Shown here in pieces: positions 18,372 to 27,225 of a stretch of 64,000 nt of DNA. Below the pieces are notes generated by a model, which was not told the origin of the DNA, made no database searches, and saw nothing but the letters and a program-made list of their open reading frames with translations. The position numbers and the translations under genes were made by a program. Numbering within the stretch: the first letter of the stretch is position 1; each line of letters begins with the position of its first letter. Source of the stretch: Vagococcus sp. CY52-2 (lineage in GTDB: Bacteria; Bacillota; Bacilli; Lactobacillales; Vagococcaceae); NCBI RefSeq assembly GCF_022655055.1, contig NZ_CP093384.1, forward strand, positions 682,001 through 746,000, in the 5' to 3' direction.

Positions 18372-21008
18372 GTGTTAAAACAAGTATATCAGTTTGATGA
18401 AGGCAATGCAGATATGAAAGACCTATTAGGTGGTAAGGGAGCAAACTTGGCTGAAATGACACGCTTAGGCTTACCAGTCCCACCAGGGTTTACTATTACG
18501 ACTGAAGCATGTATGTCATTTTTAAATACAACAAAAGAATTATCAGATGAATTAAAAAAAGAAATAGATGAGCATTTGAGTTTGTTAGAAAAGAAAACCA
18601 ATAAATCATTTGAAGGCGATAACGATTTATTACTTGTTTCTGTTCGCAGTGGAGCAAAATTCTCAATGCCGGGTATGATGGATACGATTTTAAACTTGGG
18701 GTTAAATGATGAAACAGTAGAACAACTTGCTTCATTAACAGAGGACGAAGCATTTGCCTACGATTGTTATCGACGTTTGTTACAAATGTTTGGAAACGTT
18801 GTCTTTGGGATTGATATGCAGTATTTTGAAAACTATTTAACATTTTACAAACAAAAACACGGGGTAAAATTAGATAGTGAGTTGACTGGTGATGATTTAA
18901 AGAGCATTGTAACTGAATTTAAACGTATTATTTTGGAAATTAAAAAGAAACCGTTTCCGCAATCTGCGAAAGAACAATTATATTTAGCGATTGAAGCAGT
19001 CTTTCATTCTTGGAACAATGAGAGAGCTCATATTTATCGCGAGTTAAACCATATTCCAGACGATATTGGAACAGCTGTTAATATTCAATTAATGGTCTTT
19101 GGAAATAGTGGAGATACCAGTGGAACAGGTGTTGCCTTTACAAGAAATCCAGCGACTGGTGAAAATAAATTATTTGGTGAGTACTTAATCAATGCACAAG
19201 GTGAAGATGTTGTAGCAGGTATTCGTACGCCAGAACAAATCGAAAAATTAAAAAATGATCTACCTAAAGTTTATGAGGAATTTGCTCGTCTAGCTCATTT
19301 GTTAGAACAACATTATCGTGACATGCAAGATATCGAGTTTACTGTGGAAAAAGGGAAATTGTATATTTTACAAACACGAAATGGAAAACGGACTGCACAA
19401 GCCAGTGTGAAAATTGCCGTTGATTTGGTCGAAGAAGGATTAATTCAAGAAGAAGATGCTTTACTGACATTAAATCCTGATATGATTAGTCATTTACTTC
19501 ATCCAGAGTTTTCAAAAGTAGCCTTAGAAGAAGCAGTAAAGGTATCTGACGTTGGGTTACCAGCTAGTCCTGGATCGGCTGTTGGGAAAGTTTGTTTTGA
19601 TGCAGCAACAGCAAAAGAATGGGCAGCACAAGGTGAGAAGGTCATTCTAATGCGTCAAGAAACGTCTCCTGAGGATATCGAAGGAATGGTAGCAAGTGAG
19701 GCCATTGTCACAAGTCGTGGTGGTATGACATCTCACGCAGCAGTTGTTGCTCGTGGAATGGGAACATGTTGTGTCGCTGGATGTAGCGAGTTAGAAATTG
19801 ATGACTTTTTAAAACGTGTGGTGTATCCGGGAGGTCAATTAAACGAAGGTGACGTGATTTCAGTCGATGGCTCTAATGGTGTTATCTACCTTGGAGAATT
19901 AGAAGTGGAAGTAACAGGGACCTCTCACTATTTCGATACAGTTATGGCTTGGGCTAAAAAGTATGCTCGACTTGATGTGCGAATGAATGCTGAAACAGTC
20001 AGTGATATCAAAACAGGACTGTACTTTGGTGCAGATGGTATCGGACTGATTCGTACAGAGCATATGTTTTTTGGTGCAGAACGTTTGATTCAAATGAGAC
20101 GTTTCATTTTATCAAATAGCTATATTGAACGTGAAAAAGCGTTAAAAGTTATTTTAGATTATCAAATGGATGATTTTAAAGAAATATTTGAGACATTAAA
20201 TGACTTGCCAGGGGTTATACGTTTATTAGACCCACCATTGCATGAGTTTATGCCAACGAAAGAAGAAGATATTGTTCTTTTAGCTCAAGAGATGAATGTG
20301 AGTAAAAATGAAATTGAACGTCGTTTGAAAGAATTACATGAAGTGAACCCAATGCTTGGACACCGTGGCTGTCGTTTAGGTATGACGTATCCCGAACTTT
20401 ACATTATGCAAAGTGAAGCGATTATTCGAAGTGCCATTGCGATGAAACGTGAAACTGGTTTAGACGTAACACCTGAAATTATGATACCATTAGTAGGAAC
20501 AACAAAAGAGTTAAGTGAACTAAAAGAAAAAATTGAATTGTATCTAGATGCTTTGATGGAAGAAGAAGATATCAATGTCTTTTACCGTATAGGGACAATG
20601 ATTGAACTACCTAGAGCCTGTTTAATTGCCGATCAACTTGCTACAACTGCGGATTTCTTTAGTTTTGGAACAAATGACTTAACGCAAATGACGTTTGGTT
20701 TTTCAAGAGATGATGCAGCAAAATATATTAACGAATATGTTTCAAAAGGCGTGTTACCAGTTGATCCATTCCAAACAATTGATAAAGGTGGGGTGGGAGA
20801 ATTAATTAAGACAGCCGTTGAAAAAGGTCGTTCAACAACACCAAATATAAAAATTGGTGTTTGCGGGGAATTAGGTGGCGACCCAACATCAATCGAATTC
20901 TTTGATGACATTAACTTAGATTATGTGTCATGTTCACCATACAGAATTCCGATTGCTTATATTGCAGCAGCTCAAAGTACCATCTGCCGTGCGTCTAATA
21001 ACGAATAA
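18372..21008 (+). CDS. ppdK: Pyruvate, phosphate dikinase
   Basis: Reversible conversion of pyruvate, ATP and Pi to PEP, AMP and PPi; cytoplasmic. The 878 residues match the family length. The N-terminal nucleotide-binding domain carries DLLGGKGANLAEM. The swivelling phospho-histidine domain shows GGMTSHAAVVARGMGTCC near residue 455. The C-terminal TIM barrel shows GADGIGLIRTEHMF and the catalytic cysteine in GVCGELGGDP. The start is GTG at 18372 after TTGGAGGTATTA. It heads an operon with a CcpN-like repressor and the PPDK regulatory protein, so both transcription and activity control are encoded together. Confidence 0.97.
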   Translation: MLKQVYQFDEGNADMKDLLGGKGANLAEMTRLGLPVPPGFTITTEACMSFLNTTKELSDELKKEIDEHLSLLEKKTNKSFEGDNDLLLVSVRSGAKFSMPGMMDTILNLGLNDETVEQLASLTEDEAFAYDCYRRLLQMFGNVVFGIDMQYFENYLTFYKQKHGVKLDSELTGDDLKSIVTEFKRIILEIKKKPFPQSAKEQLYLAIEAVFHSWNNERAHIYRELNHIPDDIGTAVNIQLMVFGNSGDTSGTGVAFTRNPATGENKLFGEYLINAQGEDVVAGIRTPEQIEKLKNDLPKVYEEFARLAHLLEQHYRDMQDIEFTVEKGKLYILQTRNGKRTAQASVKIAVDLVEEGLIQEEDALLTLNPDMISHLLHPEFSKVALEEAVKVSDVGLPASPGSAVGKVCFDAATAKEWAAQGEKVILMRQETSPEDIEGMVASEAIVTSRGGMTSHAAVVARGMGTCCVAGCSELEIDDFLKRVVYPGGQLNEGDVISVDGSNGVIYLGELEVEVTGTSHYFDTVMAWAKKYARLDVRMNAETVSDIKTGLYFGADGIGLIRTEHMFFGAERLIQMRRFILSNSYIEREKALKVILDYQMDDFKEIFETLNDLPGVIRLLDPPLHEFMPTKEEDIVLLAQEMNVSKNEIERRLKELHEVNPMLGHRGCRLGMTYPELYIMQSEAIIRSAIAMKRETGLDVTPEIMIPLVGTTKELSELKEKIELYLDALMEEEDINVFYRIGTMIELPRACLIADQLATTADFFSFGTNDLTQMTFGFSRDDAAKYINEYVSKGVLPVDPFQTIDKGGVGELIKTAVEKGRSTTPNIKIGVCGELGGDPTSIEFFDDINLDYVSCSPYRIPIAYIAAAQSTICRASNNE

Positions 21009-21021
21009 AAGAGGTGTCTTT

Positions 21022-21654
21022 GTGGAACTAAGTGAGCGACAAAAAAAGATTATCGAGATTGTCAAAACGAATGAGCCAATTAGTGGAGATAAAATCGCAG
21101 AACAATTAGGATTAACTAAACCAACATTAAGAAGTGATTTAGCTGTGTTAACGATGACAGGAATTCTTGATGCCAGACCAAAAGTAGGCTATATCTATTC
21201 AGGATTACCATTTGATCCATTATTACAAGAACATTTATTTGATGTCCAAGTGGATGAGGTCATGTCAAATCCTGTCATTATCTATCCTCATACAACAATT
21301 AAAGATGCTACCACATCCCTATTTATGTATGATTGTGGGTCACTTTATGTCATTGATGAAGAATCAAAGGACTTAATCGGTTTGGTATCACGAAAAGATT
21401 TATTACGAAGCTTGTTAAATAATCAAGATTTAGATTTAGCGATTGCGATTATTATGACTCGTATGCCTAATCTCGTGGTTACTTACCCAGATATGACCAT
21501 TTTAGAGGCAGGTAGTTTATTGAGCGCCCATGAAATTGATTCACTACCCGTATTAAGCCGAGAAACCAATCAAGTCGTTGGTAAATTATCAAAAACAAAA
21601 GTGGTACAGCACTTTATTAAGTTAGGGAGAGAACTAAAACATGAACAACTTTAG
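21022..21654 (+). CDS. ccpN: CcpN-like transcriptional repressor (HTH plus CBS pair)
   Basis: A 210-residue regulator. The N-terminal winged helix (ELSERQKKIIEIVKTNEPISGDKIAEQLGLTKPTLRSDLAVL, residues 1-60) is followed by two CBS domains (about 75-135 and 140-205). In B. subtilis CcpN represses gluconeogenic genes and is linked to yqfL. The GTG at 21022, preceded by AAAAGAGGTG and 13 bases after the ppdK stop, is the better start than earlier codons that overlap ppdK. Its end overlaps the next gene by 14 bases. Confidence 0.88.
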   Translation: MELSERQKKIIEIVKTNEPISGDKIAEQLGLTKPTLRSDLAVLTMTGILDARPKVGYIYSGLPFDPLLQEHLFDVQVDEVMSNPVIIYPHTTIKDATTSLFMYDCGSLYVIDEESKDLIGLVSRKDLLRSLLNNQDLDLAIAIIMTRMPNLVVTYPDMTILEAGSLLSAHEIDSLPVLSRETNQVVGKLSKTKVVQHFIKLGRELKHEQL

Positions 21655-22471
21655 AGAGAGTAAATTTAAGCAATTACAACTATTTGTTATATCAGATTCA
21701 ATTGGAGAAACAGCCCAGCGCATTATAAATGCCGTATTAGCACAGTTTCCAAAACTTGAAAACTATGATATTAAAAAATTTCCCTTTGTGGATTCAAAAG
21801 AAGTATTAATGCAAATATTAGCTGATGCTTTAAATGAAAAAGCGATTGTGGTGACAACACTAGTTGATAGTGAATTAAATAAAGTTTGTGCCGATTTTGC
21901 TAAAAGTACGGGTCTTGAATATGTTGATTACATGACAGAATTAATGACAAAAGTATCACATAGAACACATATGGAACCAAGTCATGAAAGTGGCTCACTT
22001 TATTTAATGGATCAGGAGTATTTTAAACGAATTGAAGCGATTGAATTTGCTGTGAGATATGATGATGGGAAAGATCCAAAAGGGTTTAGAAAAGCAGATT
22101 TAGTGATTTTAGGGATTTCACGTACATCTAAAACACCACTAAGCATGTATTTAGCTAATCGTTCGGTCAAAGTCGCAAACTTACCATTGATACCAGAAGT
22201 CCCAATTCCAAAAGAATTATTCCAATTGAACAAGGTGCCAGTCATAGGCTTAACAGCTAGTCCAGAGTATATTATGCGTGTGAGACAATCACGTTTAGAT
22301 TCACTTGGACTAAATGGTAGCTCATCTTATGTGGCACTTGATAGAATCAAAGAAGAGTTAAATTTTGCACACGAATTGTACGAATCATTAGGTGCCATAA
22401 TCATAAATGTTGAAAATCGATCAATTGAAGAATCTGCTCAGTTAATTGAAGAAGCATATAAACATAATTAA
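21641..22471 (+). CDS. Pyruvate, phosphate dikinase regulatory protein (DUF299)
   Basis: Bifunctional kinase/phosphorylase that inactivates PPDK by ADP-dependent threonine phosphorylation and restores it by Pi-dependent dephosphorylation (established for the PDRP family). At 276 residues it has the usual length. The N terminus reads LFVISDSIGETAQRIINAVLAQF. The P-loop-like motif GISRTSKTPLSMYLANR lies near residue 152. Direct coupling to ccpN and ppdK supports the assignment to PPDK rather than to PEP synthase. Confidence 0.93.
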   Translation: MNNFRESKFKQLQLFVISDSIGETAQRIINAVLAQFPKLENYDIKKFPFVDSKEVLMQILADALNEKAIVVTTLVDSELNKVCADFAKSTGLEYVDYMTELMTKVSHRTHMEPSHESGSLYLMDQEYFKRIEAIEFAVRYDDGKDPKGFRKADLVILGISRTSKTPLSMYLANRSVKVANLPLIPEVPIPKELFQLNKVPVIGLTASPEYIMRVRQSRLDSLGLNGSSSYVALDRIKEELNFAHELYESLGAIIINVENRSIEESAQLIEEAYKHN

Positions 22472-22512
22472 AAAATTCGTGATACGCAGTTGCTAGCGTA
22501 TCACGAATTTTT
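22471..22512. terminator. Bidirectional terminator after the ppdK operon
   Basis: A perfect 17-bp stem AAAAATTCGTGATACGC / GCGTATCACGAATTTTT with an 8-base loop between converging units. Confidence 0.9.
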
Positions 22513-23200
22513 ATATAAACGAGCTAATTTCTTTATTCACTAAAAGAGGTCTAGTTTTTAAAATAGAATGTCCAGTTTTATCTAATACAACCATTTTAGC
22601 TTGTTTTAATGAGTCAATGAAGGGAGCCATTTTGTTTAAATCGATAATATCTTTATCACCAAAAATAAATAAAATCGGCATTTTTAATTTTTCACGATAA
22701 TTAGTTGTCAGAGGAAGATTTTTCATGGCTAAACGTAATACCCTAGCTCCTTTTTTTAAACGTAATAATTGTTCGCTAACTGCATATAGGGAGCGATAAA
22801 GGAGTTGCTTACTCTTTTTTAATTGATCAAATCTTATATTTGGAGAAATCAGTACCATCTTTGAAACACGTTCAGGATAATAGTTAGCAAAAGATAATGC
22901 AATATTGGCCCCATCACTAAAACCAATCATTGTCGTCTTTTCAATTTGTTCATTATCCAATATGGCTAGAATATCTGAAAAAATAGAAGGAAAATCAAGT
23001 TGATTACTTTCATTTGTCGATTTTCCATGGTCTCTAGTGTCCATTAAAATGAGTTGATGGTCTTTTTGAAAGGCATCAACTTGTTTTTGAAAGGCATGAT
23101 GAGAGCCACTGTTTCCATGAATGAAAAAGATTGGTGAGCCATGACCTAAAATTTTGTAAAAAATATGGCTACCATCAGTAGATGAAACAATTTTTTCCAT
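22511..23200 (-). CDS. Alpha/beta-fold hydrolase
   Basis: A 229-residue cytoplasmic hydrolase from the ATG at 23200, which is preceded by TGGAGGAATCTCTT; an ATG at 23221 would leave no ribosome site. Visible are the oxyanion-hole HGNSGSH, the nucleophile elbow G-F-S-D-G (near residue 88), an acid in FGDKDIIDL and the catalytic His in GHSIL. The substrate is unknown. It follows the Nudix/NrtR-type gene by about 20 bases and is probably co-transcribed with it. Confidence 0.85.
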   Translation of the reverse strand: MEKIVSSTDGSHIFYKILGHGSPIFFIHGNSGSHHAFQKQVDAFQKDHQLILMDTRDHGKSTNESNQLDFPSIFSDILAILDNEQIEKTTMIGFSDGANIALSFANYYPERVSKMVLISPNIRFDQLKKSKQLLYRSLYAVSEQLLRLKKGARVLRLAMKNLPLTTNYREKLKMPILFIFGDKDIIDLNKMAPFIDSLKQAKMVVLDKTGHSILKTRPLLVNKEISSFI

Positions 23201-23221
23201 AAGAGATTCCTCCACAATCAA

Positions 23222-24034
23222 TTAAGCTTTTAATTCATAAATTTTTGAAGGACGACCAACACCAGTTGCACGTTCTCCAATTTCAGTAAAGTAAGGTAAC
23301 ATTGCTTTTTTAAAGTTTGAATGATCAATATCTTTAAAGTTGACACCTAAAAATTTAGCATAGACTTTTCTTGCCTCACTAATTGTAAAATCTTTTCCTA
23401 AAACACGCAAAACTTGAGGCTCGTGATACATTTTATTGCACACACGGTTAAAGGCTTTAATAATAATTTTGGCATGGTCAAAGGCTAGTGAATTCTCTCC
23501 AATTGATTCACCAGTATCTAAATTAACACAGATGTTTGCATCAAGATGATTGGTAAGGTATAACAAATTTCCCTCACGTGTTAAATCGAACCAAGATGCT
23601 TTTGCCGCTTCATCTCCTGCAACAAGAGGTTCTTCTCCAATAAAAGCTAGATAACTGACTGTAATCACCCATCCACGTGGATCGCGTCCAGGAGTACTAA
23701 AGGTGTGAAGTTGTTCTACATGTTCCCGAGTTATTTCAACGTTTGTTTCTTCTTTCGTTTCTCTAATGCAACTATCAGCAGTTGCTTCTCCTGGTGTAAC
23801 AAATCCACCAGGTAAAGCCCATGAGTCTTTAAAAGGATGTGTATTACGTTTTATTAGCAATACTTTTAGTGCATCTTGTTCTTTGTTATAACAAAATAAA
23901 ACATTGTCCACGGTAACAGATGGCATATCTTGTGTAGGGAAATGTTGTTTTTTGTACCATTTTAAATATTCTTCTTCACTAACTTGTGTTTCATAGTAGT
24001 GCTGTTCTGTTGTTTTTTTGTCGAAAGTCGACAT
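23222..24034 (-). CDS. Nudix-domain protein with NrtR-type winged helix
   Basis: A 270-residue protein. An N-terminal Nudix domain (about 38-170) contains a nearly complete Nudix box, GFVTPGEATADSCIRETKEE, with Asn in place of the last Gly (TNV). The C-terminal winged helix (about 200-270, with GERATGVGRPSKIYEL) is of the NrtR type. In NrtR the Nudix fold senses ADP-ribose and the winged helix represses NAD-related genes. An intact REXXEE core leaves open that this one is also an ADP-ribose pyrophosphatase. The target genes are not obvious here. Confidence 0.85.
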   Translation of the reverse strand: MSTFDKKTTEQHYYETQVSEEEYLKWYKKQHFPTQDMPSVTVDNVLFCYNKEQDALKVLLIKRNTHPFKDSWALPGGFVTPGEATADSCIRETKEETNVEITREHVEQLHTFSTPGRDPRGWVITVSYLAFIGEEPLVAGDEAAKASWFDLTREGNLLYLTNHLDANICVNLDTGESIGENSLAFDHAKIIIKAFNRVCNKMYHEPQVLRVLGKDFTISEARKVYAKFLGVNFKDIDHSNFKKAMLPYFTEIGERATGVGRPSKIYELKA

Positions 24035-24164
24035 AATCTAATTACCTCTCTTTATATACTTACTAATCTGTTTCTATTTTATCAGATTCAAATCAATTTG
24101 AAAGCTATTTACATTGAAATAGGTAAAAAATACATTAAAAAAGTGAGCAGATTACTTTTCTTTT

Positions 24165-24182
24165 TATAGGGTAGGGGGTATA
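24165..24182 (+). promoter_or_regulatory. Candidate CstR/CsoR-type operator before the persulfide operon
   Basis: TATAGGGTAGGGGGTATA, a G-tract flanked by inverted TATA ends, the layout of CsoR/CstR-family operators. It lies about 37 bases before the first gene of an operon whose last gene encodes a CstR-like sensor. The match is by eye. Confidence 0.55.
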
Positions 24183-24218
24183 TTAGTTGTGTAAGACGCA
24201 AATATCTAGGAGGAATAT

Positions 24219-24530
24219 ATGTTTTTATTTAAGAAAGTGCCAAGTATTTCAGCACAAGAATTACAAGAAAAGTTGAAAAAACCGATTGAATTAATAGATG
24301 TGAGAAGTCCAGAAGAATTTGCTCAAGGGCATATACCTAAAGCAAAAAATGTTCCATTGGATACGCTTCAACAATATAAACCAAAAGGAAAAACGGTTTA
24401 TGTGGTTTGTGCATCAGGTCCTAGAAGTAAACGTGCCACACAATACCTAGTTAGTCAAAAATATGATGCCTACAATATTGAAGGTGGCATGATGATGTGG
24501 AATGGAACATTGAAAGGGGGATATAAGTAA
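24219..24530 (+). CDS. Single-domain rhodanese
   Basis: A 103-residue rhodanese-like sulfurtransferase with the active-site cysteine in VVCASGPRSKRA and the CDC25-like IDVRSPEEFAQGHIPKAKNVPL start. There is no signal peptide, so it acts in the cytoplasm. It starts the operon with a CoA-disulfide reductase/rhodanese and a CstR-like sensor, which points to persulfide (reactive sulfur) handling. The ribosome site is TAGGAGGAATAT. Confidence 0.92.
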   Translation: MFLFKKVPSISAQELQEKLKKPIELIDVRSPEEFAQGHIPKAKNVPLDTLQQYKPKGKTVYVVCASGPRSKRATQYLVSQKYDAYNIEGGMMMWNGTLKGGYK

Positions 24531-24531
24531 T

Positions 24532-26172
24532 ATGAGAACAATTATTGTCGGTGGCGTTGCAGGAGGAATGTCCGCAGCAACAAGATTAAGACGTTTAGAT
24601 GAAGAGATGGACATTGTGATTATTGAAAAAGGACCTTATGTATCATTTGCTAATTGTGGATTGCCATACTATGTTTCTGGTGAAATTAGCAATCGTAAGG
24701 ATTTATTAGTTCAAACTCCTGAAACATTAAAAGCTAGATTTAATTTGGATGTCAAAGTTAAAACAGAAGTGATTTCAGTTGATGCAGATAAAAAAGAAGT
24801 GACACTGTTACATAATGGTCAAGAGGAAGTAATGAGCTATGATAAATTAGTTCTCTCACCAGGAGCTAAACCATTTATCCCACCATTAGACGGCATTAAT
24901 GACGCAACAAACTTATTTACATTAAGAAATGTCCCTGACGTTGATCAAGTAATGACTTATTTAAACAATCACAAACCTGCAAAGGCTGTGGTTATTGGAG
25001 CAGGGTTTATTGGCTTAGAGATGGCAGAAAATTTAGTTCATCGTGGATTAGACGTGACCATTATTGAGATGGCACCACACGTTTTACCAACAGTTGATGC
25101 TGAAATGGCTTCGTTTATTACGAACGAGTTGCGTGATAAAGGGGTGAAAGTTCTAACTAGCCAAGGTGTTGTAGCAATGGAAAATAACGGACAAACGCTT
25201 GTATTAAATACTGGTGAAAAAATAGGCACTGATTTAGTCTTGATGTCAGTTGGCGTTCGCCCTGAAAATGGATTAGCTGAATCTGCTGGTATTGAGTTGG
25301 GTATGCGTGGGGGTATCTTAGTTAATGATTCTTATGAAACAAATGTTAAAGATATTTATGCAGTAGGTGATGCGATTATCGTTAAAAATCAAATTAATGA
25401 TGAAGACGCCATGATTGCACTAGCTTCACCTGCCAATCGTCAAGGTCGTCAAGTGGCAGATGTGATTGCTGGTATGCCACGTAAAAATAGAGGCAGTATT
25501 GGAACAGCCATTGTTCGAGTATTTGAGCAAACAATAGCGTCAACTGGTTTAACAGAAAAACAAGTAAAAGATTTAGGTTATGAGTATCATGTGGTTCATG
25601 TTGATGGAAAAAACCACGCAGGATATTACCCTGGTGCTAGTATGATTTTCTTAAAGTTGATATTTAATCCAACAACAGGTAAAATTTATGGTGCACAGGC
25701 TGTTGGAAAAGATGGAGCCGATAAACGTATTGACGTTTTAGCAACAGCTATTAAAGGTGGTTTGACTGTTGAAGATTTACCAGAATTAGAATTAACTTAC
25801 GCGCCACCATTTGGTTCGGCAAAAGATATTGTGAATATGGTTGGGTATGCCGCATTAAACATTATTGAACATTTAGCCGAAAATATTCAATTAACTGAAT
25901 TAGAACAAGTGAAAGCATCAGGAGCAATGTTAGTCGATGTCAGAACACCAGAAGAGTTTGCGCAAGGAACGATTGATGGGTTTATTAATATTCCGCTTAA
26001 TGATATTCGTCAACGTGCAAACGAATTACCAAAAGACAAAGAAATTATTTTAAGCTGTCAAAGTGGACAAAGAAGTTACATCGCACAACGTATGCTTGCA
26101 CAAATGGGTTATGACGTGAAAAACTTAGATGGATCATATCTGCTGTATAAGGCGATTAATGGAATTTCATAA
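24532..26172 (+). CDS. CoA-disulfide reductase with C-terminal rhodanese domain
   Basis: A 546-residue FAD/NAD(P)-linked disulfide reductase of the CoADR-Rhd type, which reduces CoA-disulfide or CoA-persulfide. The N-terminal FAD fingerprint is GGVAGGMSAATRLRRL; the single redox cysteine lies in FANCGLPYYVSG near residue 43; a second nucleotide site is VIGAGFIGLEMAE near residue 158; the FAD motif VGDA is near 280. Residues ~455-546 form a rhodanese domain with the cysteine in LSCQSGQRSY. It sits one base after the rhodanese gene's stop, so translation is probably coupled. Confidence 0.93.
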   Translation: MRTIIVGGVAGGMSAATRLRRLDEEMDIVIIEKGPYVSFANCGLPYYVSGEISNRKDLLVQTPETLKARFNLDVKVKTEVISVDADKKEVTLLHNGQEEVMSYDKLVLSPGAKPFIPPLDGINDATNLFTLRNVPDVDQVMTYLNNHKPAKAVVIGAGFIGLEMAENLVHRGLDVTIIEMAPHVLPTVDAEMASFITNELRDKGVKVLTSQGVVAMENNGQTLVLNTGEKIGTDLVLMSVGVRPENGLAESAGIELGMRGGILVNDSYETNVKDIYAVGDAIIVKNQINDEDAMIALASPANRQGRQVADVIAGMPRKNRGSIGTAIVRVFEQTIASTGLTEKQVKDLGYEYHVVHVDGKNHAGYYPGASMIFLKLIFNPTTGKIYGAQAVGKDGADKRIDVLATAIKGGLTVEDLPELELTYAPPFGSAKDIVNMVGYAALNIIEHLAENIQLTELEQVKASGAMLVDVRTPEEFAQGTIDGFINIPLNDIRQRANELPKDKEIILSCQSGQRSYIAQRMLAQMGYDVKNLDGSYLLYKAINGIS

Positions 26173-26191
26173 ATAATAAGGAGTGGTCACA

Positions 26192-26452
26192 ATGGAAGAC
26201 ACAAAAAGAAAAGTTAGTAATCGTTTGAAACGTTCGGAAGGACAAATTAGGGGAGTTCTTAAAATGTTAGATGAGGACAAGAGTTGTCGTGACATTGTGG
26301 TTCAGCTATCGGCTATCCGCTCAAGTATCGATCGTGCTATTGGTGTAGTTGTAGCAGAAAATTTAATTGATTGCATAGAGGAAGAATCAATCACTCAAGA
26401 AGACCGTGATGAAAAAATCAAAGAAGCCATTGATTTAGTGATAAAAAAATAA
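26192..26452 (+). CDS. cstR: CstR-like persulfide-sensing repressor (CsoR/FrmR family)
   Basis: An 86-residue all-helical repressor, started at ATG 26192 after AAGGAGTGGTCACA. It has two cysteines, in KSCRDIVVQLSA and ENLIDCIEEE. The position four residues before the second cysteine, His in Cu-sensing CsoR, is Asn here, which favours a CstR-type persulfide sensor. The ENLI(D/E)C stretch resembles S. aureus CstR. The gene order rhodanese, CoADR-rhodanese, CstR and the G-tract operator upstream make autoregulated sulfur defence likely. Confidence 0.82.
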   Translation: MEDTKRKVSNRLKRSEGQIRGVLKMLDEDKSCRDIVVQLSAIRSSIDRAIGVVVAENLIDCIEEESITQEDRDEKIKEAIDLVIKK

Positions 26453-26459
26453 AAGTTTG

Positions 26460-26496
26460 AACCAGCTATTTGTCTTGACGGATAGTTGGTTTTTTA
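26460..26496 (+). terminator. Rho-independent terminator after the persulfide operon
   Basis: AACCAGCTAT / ATAGTTGGTT stem (one wobble), 12-base loop, then T6. Confidence 0.85.
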
Positions 26497-26536
26497 CTAC
26501 TTGTTGGATACCTGATAACGTTAGCTGAGAGTTGAT

Positions 26537-26728
26537 GTGGTACATAAAATAAGTTGGATGCCAATGTATACAGTCAGCAATGATATTGCCTTAGTGAAAG
26601 ATAAAAAACAACCCTATTTTATTACTATCATGACAAGTGGATATGATAATTCATATAGCGAGCAATCCGTTTCAGATTTAGCTGAAATTATTGATAATTA
26701 TATGTTGCAATTAGATTTATCGAAATAA
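26537..26728 (+). pseudogene. Relic of a beta-lactamase-fold serine hydrolase (C-terminal end)
   Basis: Sixty-three codons reading HKISWMPMYTVSNDIALV, KKQPYFITIMTSGY and LAEIIDNYM. This looks like the last strands and helix of a class A beta-lactamase-like hydrolase (the H-K-x-G/S...N-D-x-A...P-Y region). There is no catalytic SxxK part and no proper start or ribosome site. It is followed by its own terminator at 26732, as expected for the end of a former gene. Confidence 0.55.
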
Positions 26729-26731
26729 TAG

Positions 26732-26771
26732 AAAACACATTAAGGTGAGTGGTGTCTTGATGTGTTTTTTT
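26732..26771 (+). terminator. Rho-independent terminator after the hydrolase relic
   Basis: AAAACACATTAAG / CTTGATGTGTTTT stem with one G-T wobble and T-rich tail. Confidence 0.8.
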
Positions 26772-26861
26772 ATGTTTATTTAATAAAAATGACTCTTTTT
26801 TGACAGTTTTATGTATAATAGCACTAAGGATAGACGATACTATATTTTTAAGGAGATAGTG

Positions 26862-27224
26862 ATGGGAAAAGTAAGAATTAATAACATGCTAGTTTATACT
26901 TATAACGGTGTGATGGGAGAAGAAAAAGTACTAGGACAAAAACTAGAATTAGATATAGAATTGACATTACCATTAGAAAAAGCAGGTAAAACAGATGATT
27001 TACATCAAACAATTAGTTATGCTGATGTGTACACGGATGTAAAAACAGCTTTGGAATCTAAATCATTTGATTTGATTGAAGCTGTTACTTATTATGTGCT
27101 AGATATATTAGGTGAAAAATATGGTGATATGCTTGAACATGCTCTAGTTAGAACGAGAAAATATCATGTCCCAATTGCCGGTTTTTTTGATAATGTCGAA
27201 ATAGAAATGGAAAGAGATTATTAA
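26862..27224 (+). CDS. folB: Dihydroneopterin aldolase
   Basis: Cleaves 7,8-dihydroneopterin to 6-hydroxymethyl-dihydropterin and glycolaldehyde in folate synthesis. The 120-residue product starts at ATG 26862 after AAGGAGATAGTG and shows the family pattern: GVMGEEKVLGQKLELDIEL near the N terminus and FDLIEAVTYYVLD with the conserved E-A-V in the middle. It begins the compact folate operon folB-folK-folE-HAM1-folP, in which all genes are spaced by a few bases. Confidence 0.93.
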   Translation: MGKVRINNMLVYTYNGVMGEEKVLGQKLELDIELTLPLEKAGKTDDLHQTISYADVYTDVKTALESKSFDLIEAVTYYVLDILGEKYGDMLEHALVRTRKYHVPIAGFFDNVEIEMERDY

Positions 27225-27225
27225 T

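Noticed and set aside
26800-26819. folB promoter TTGACA plus TATAAT
   Set aside because: The TTGACA and TATAAT are only 8 bases apart, too close to act as one sigma-A promoter; no better -35 is clear, so it was left out.
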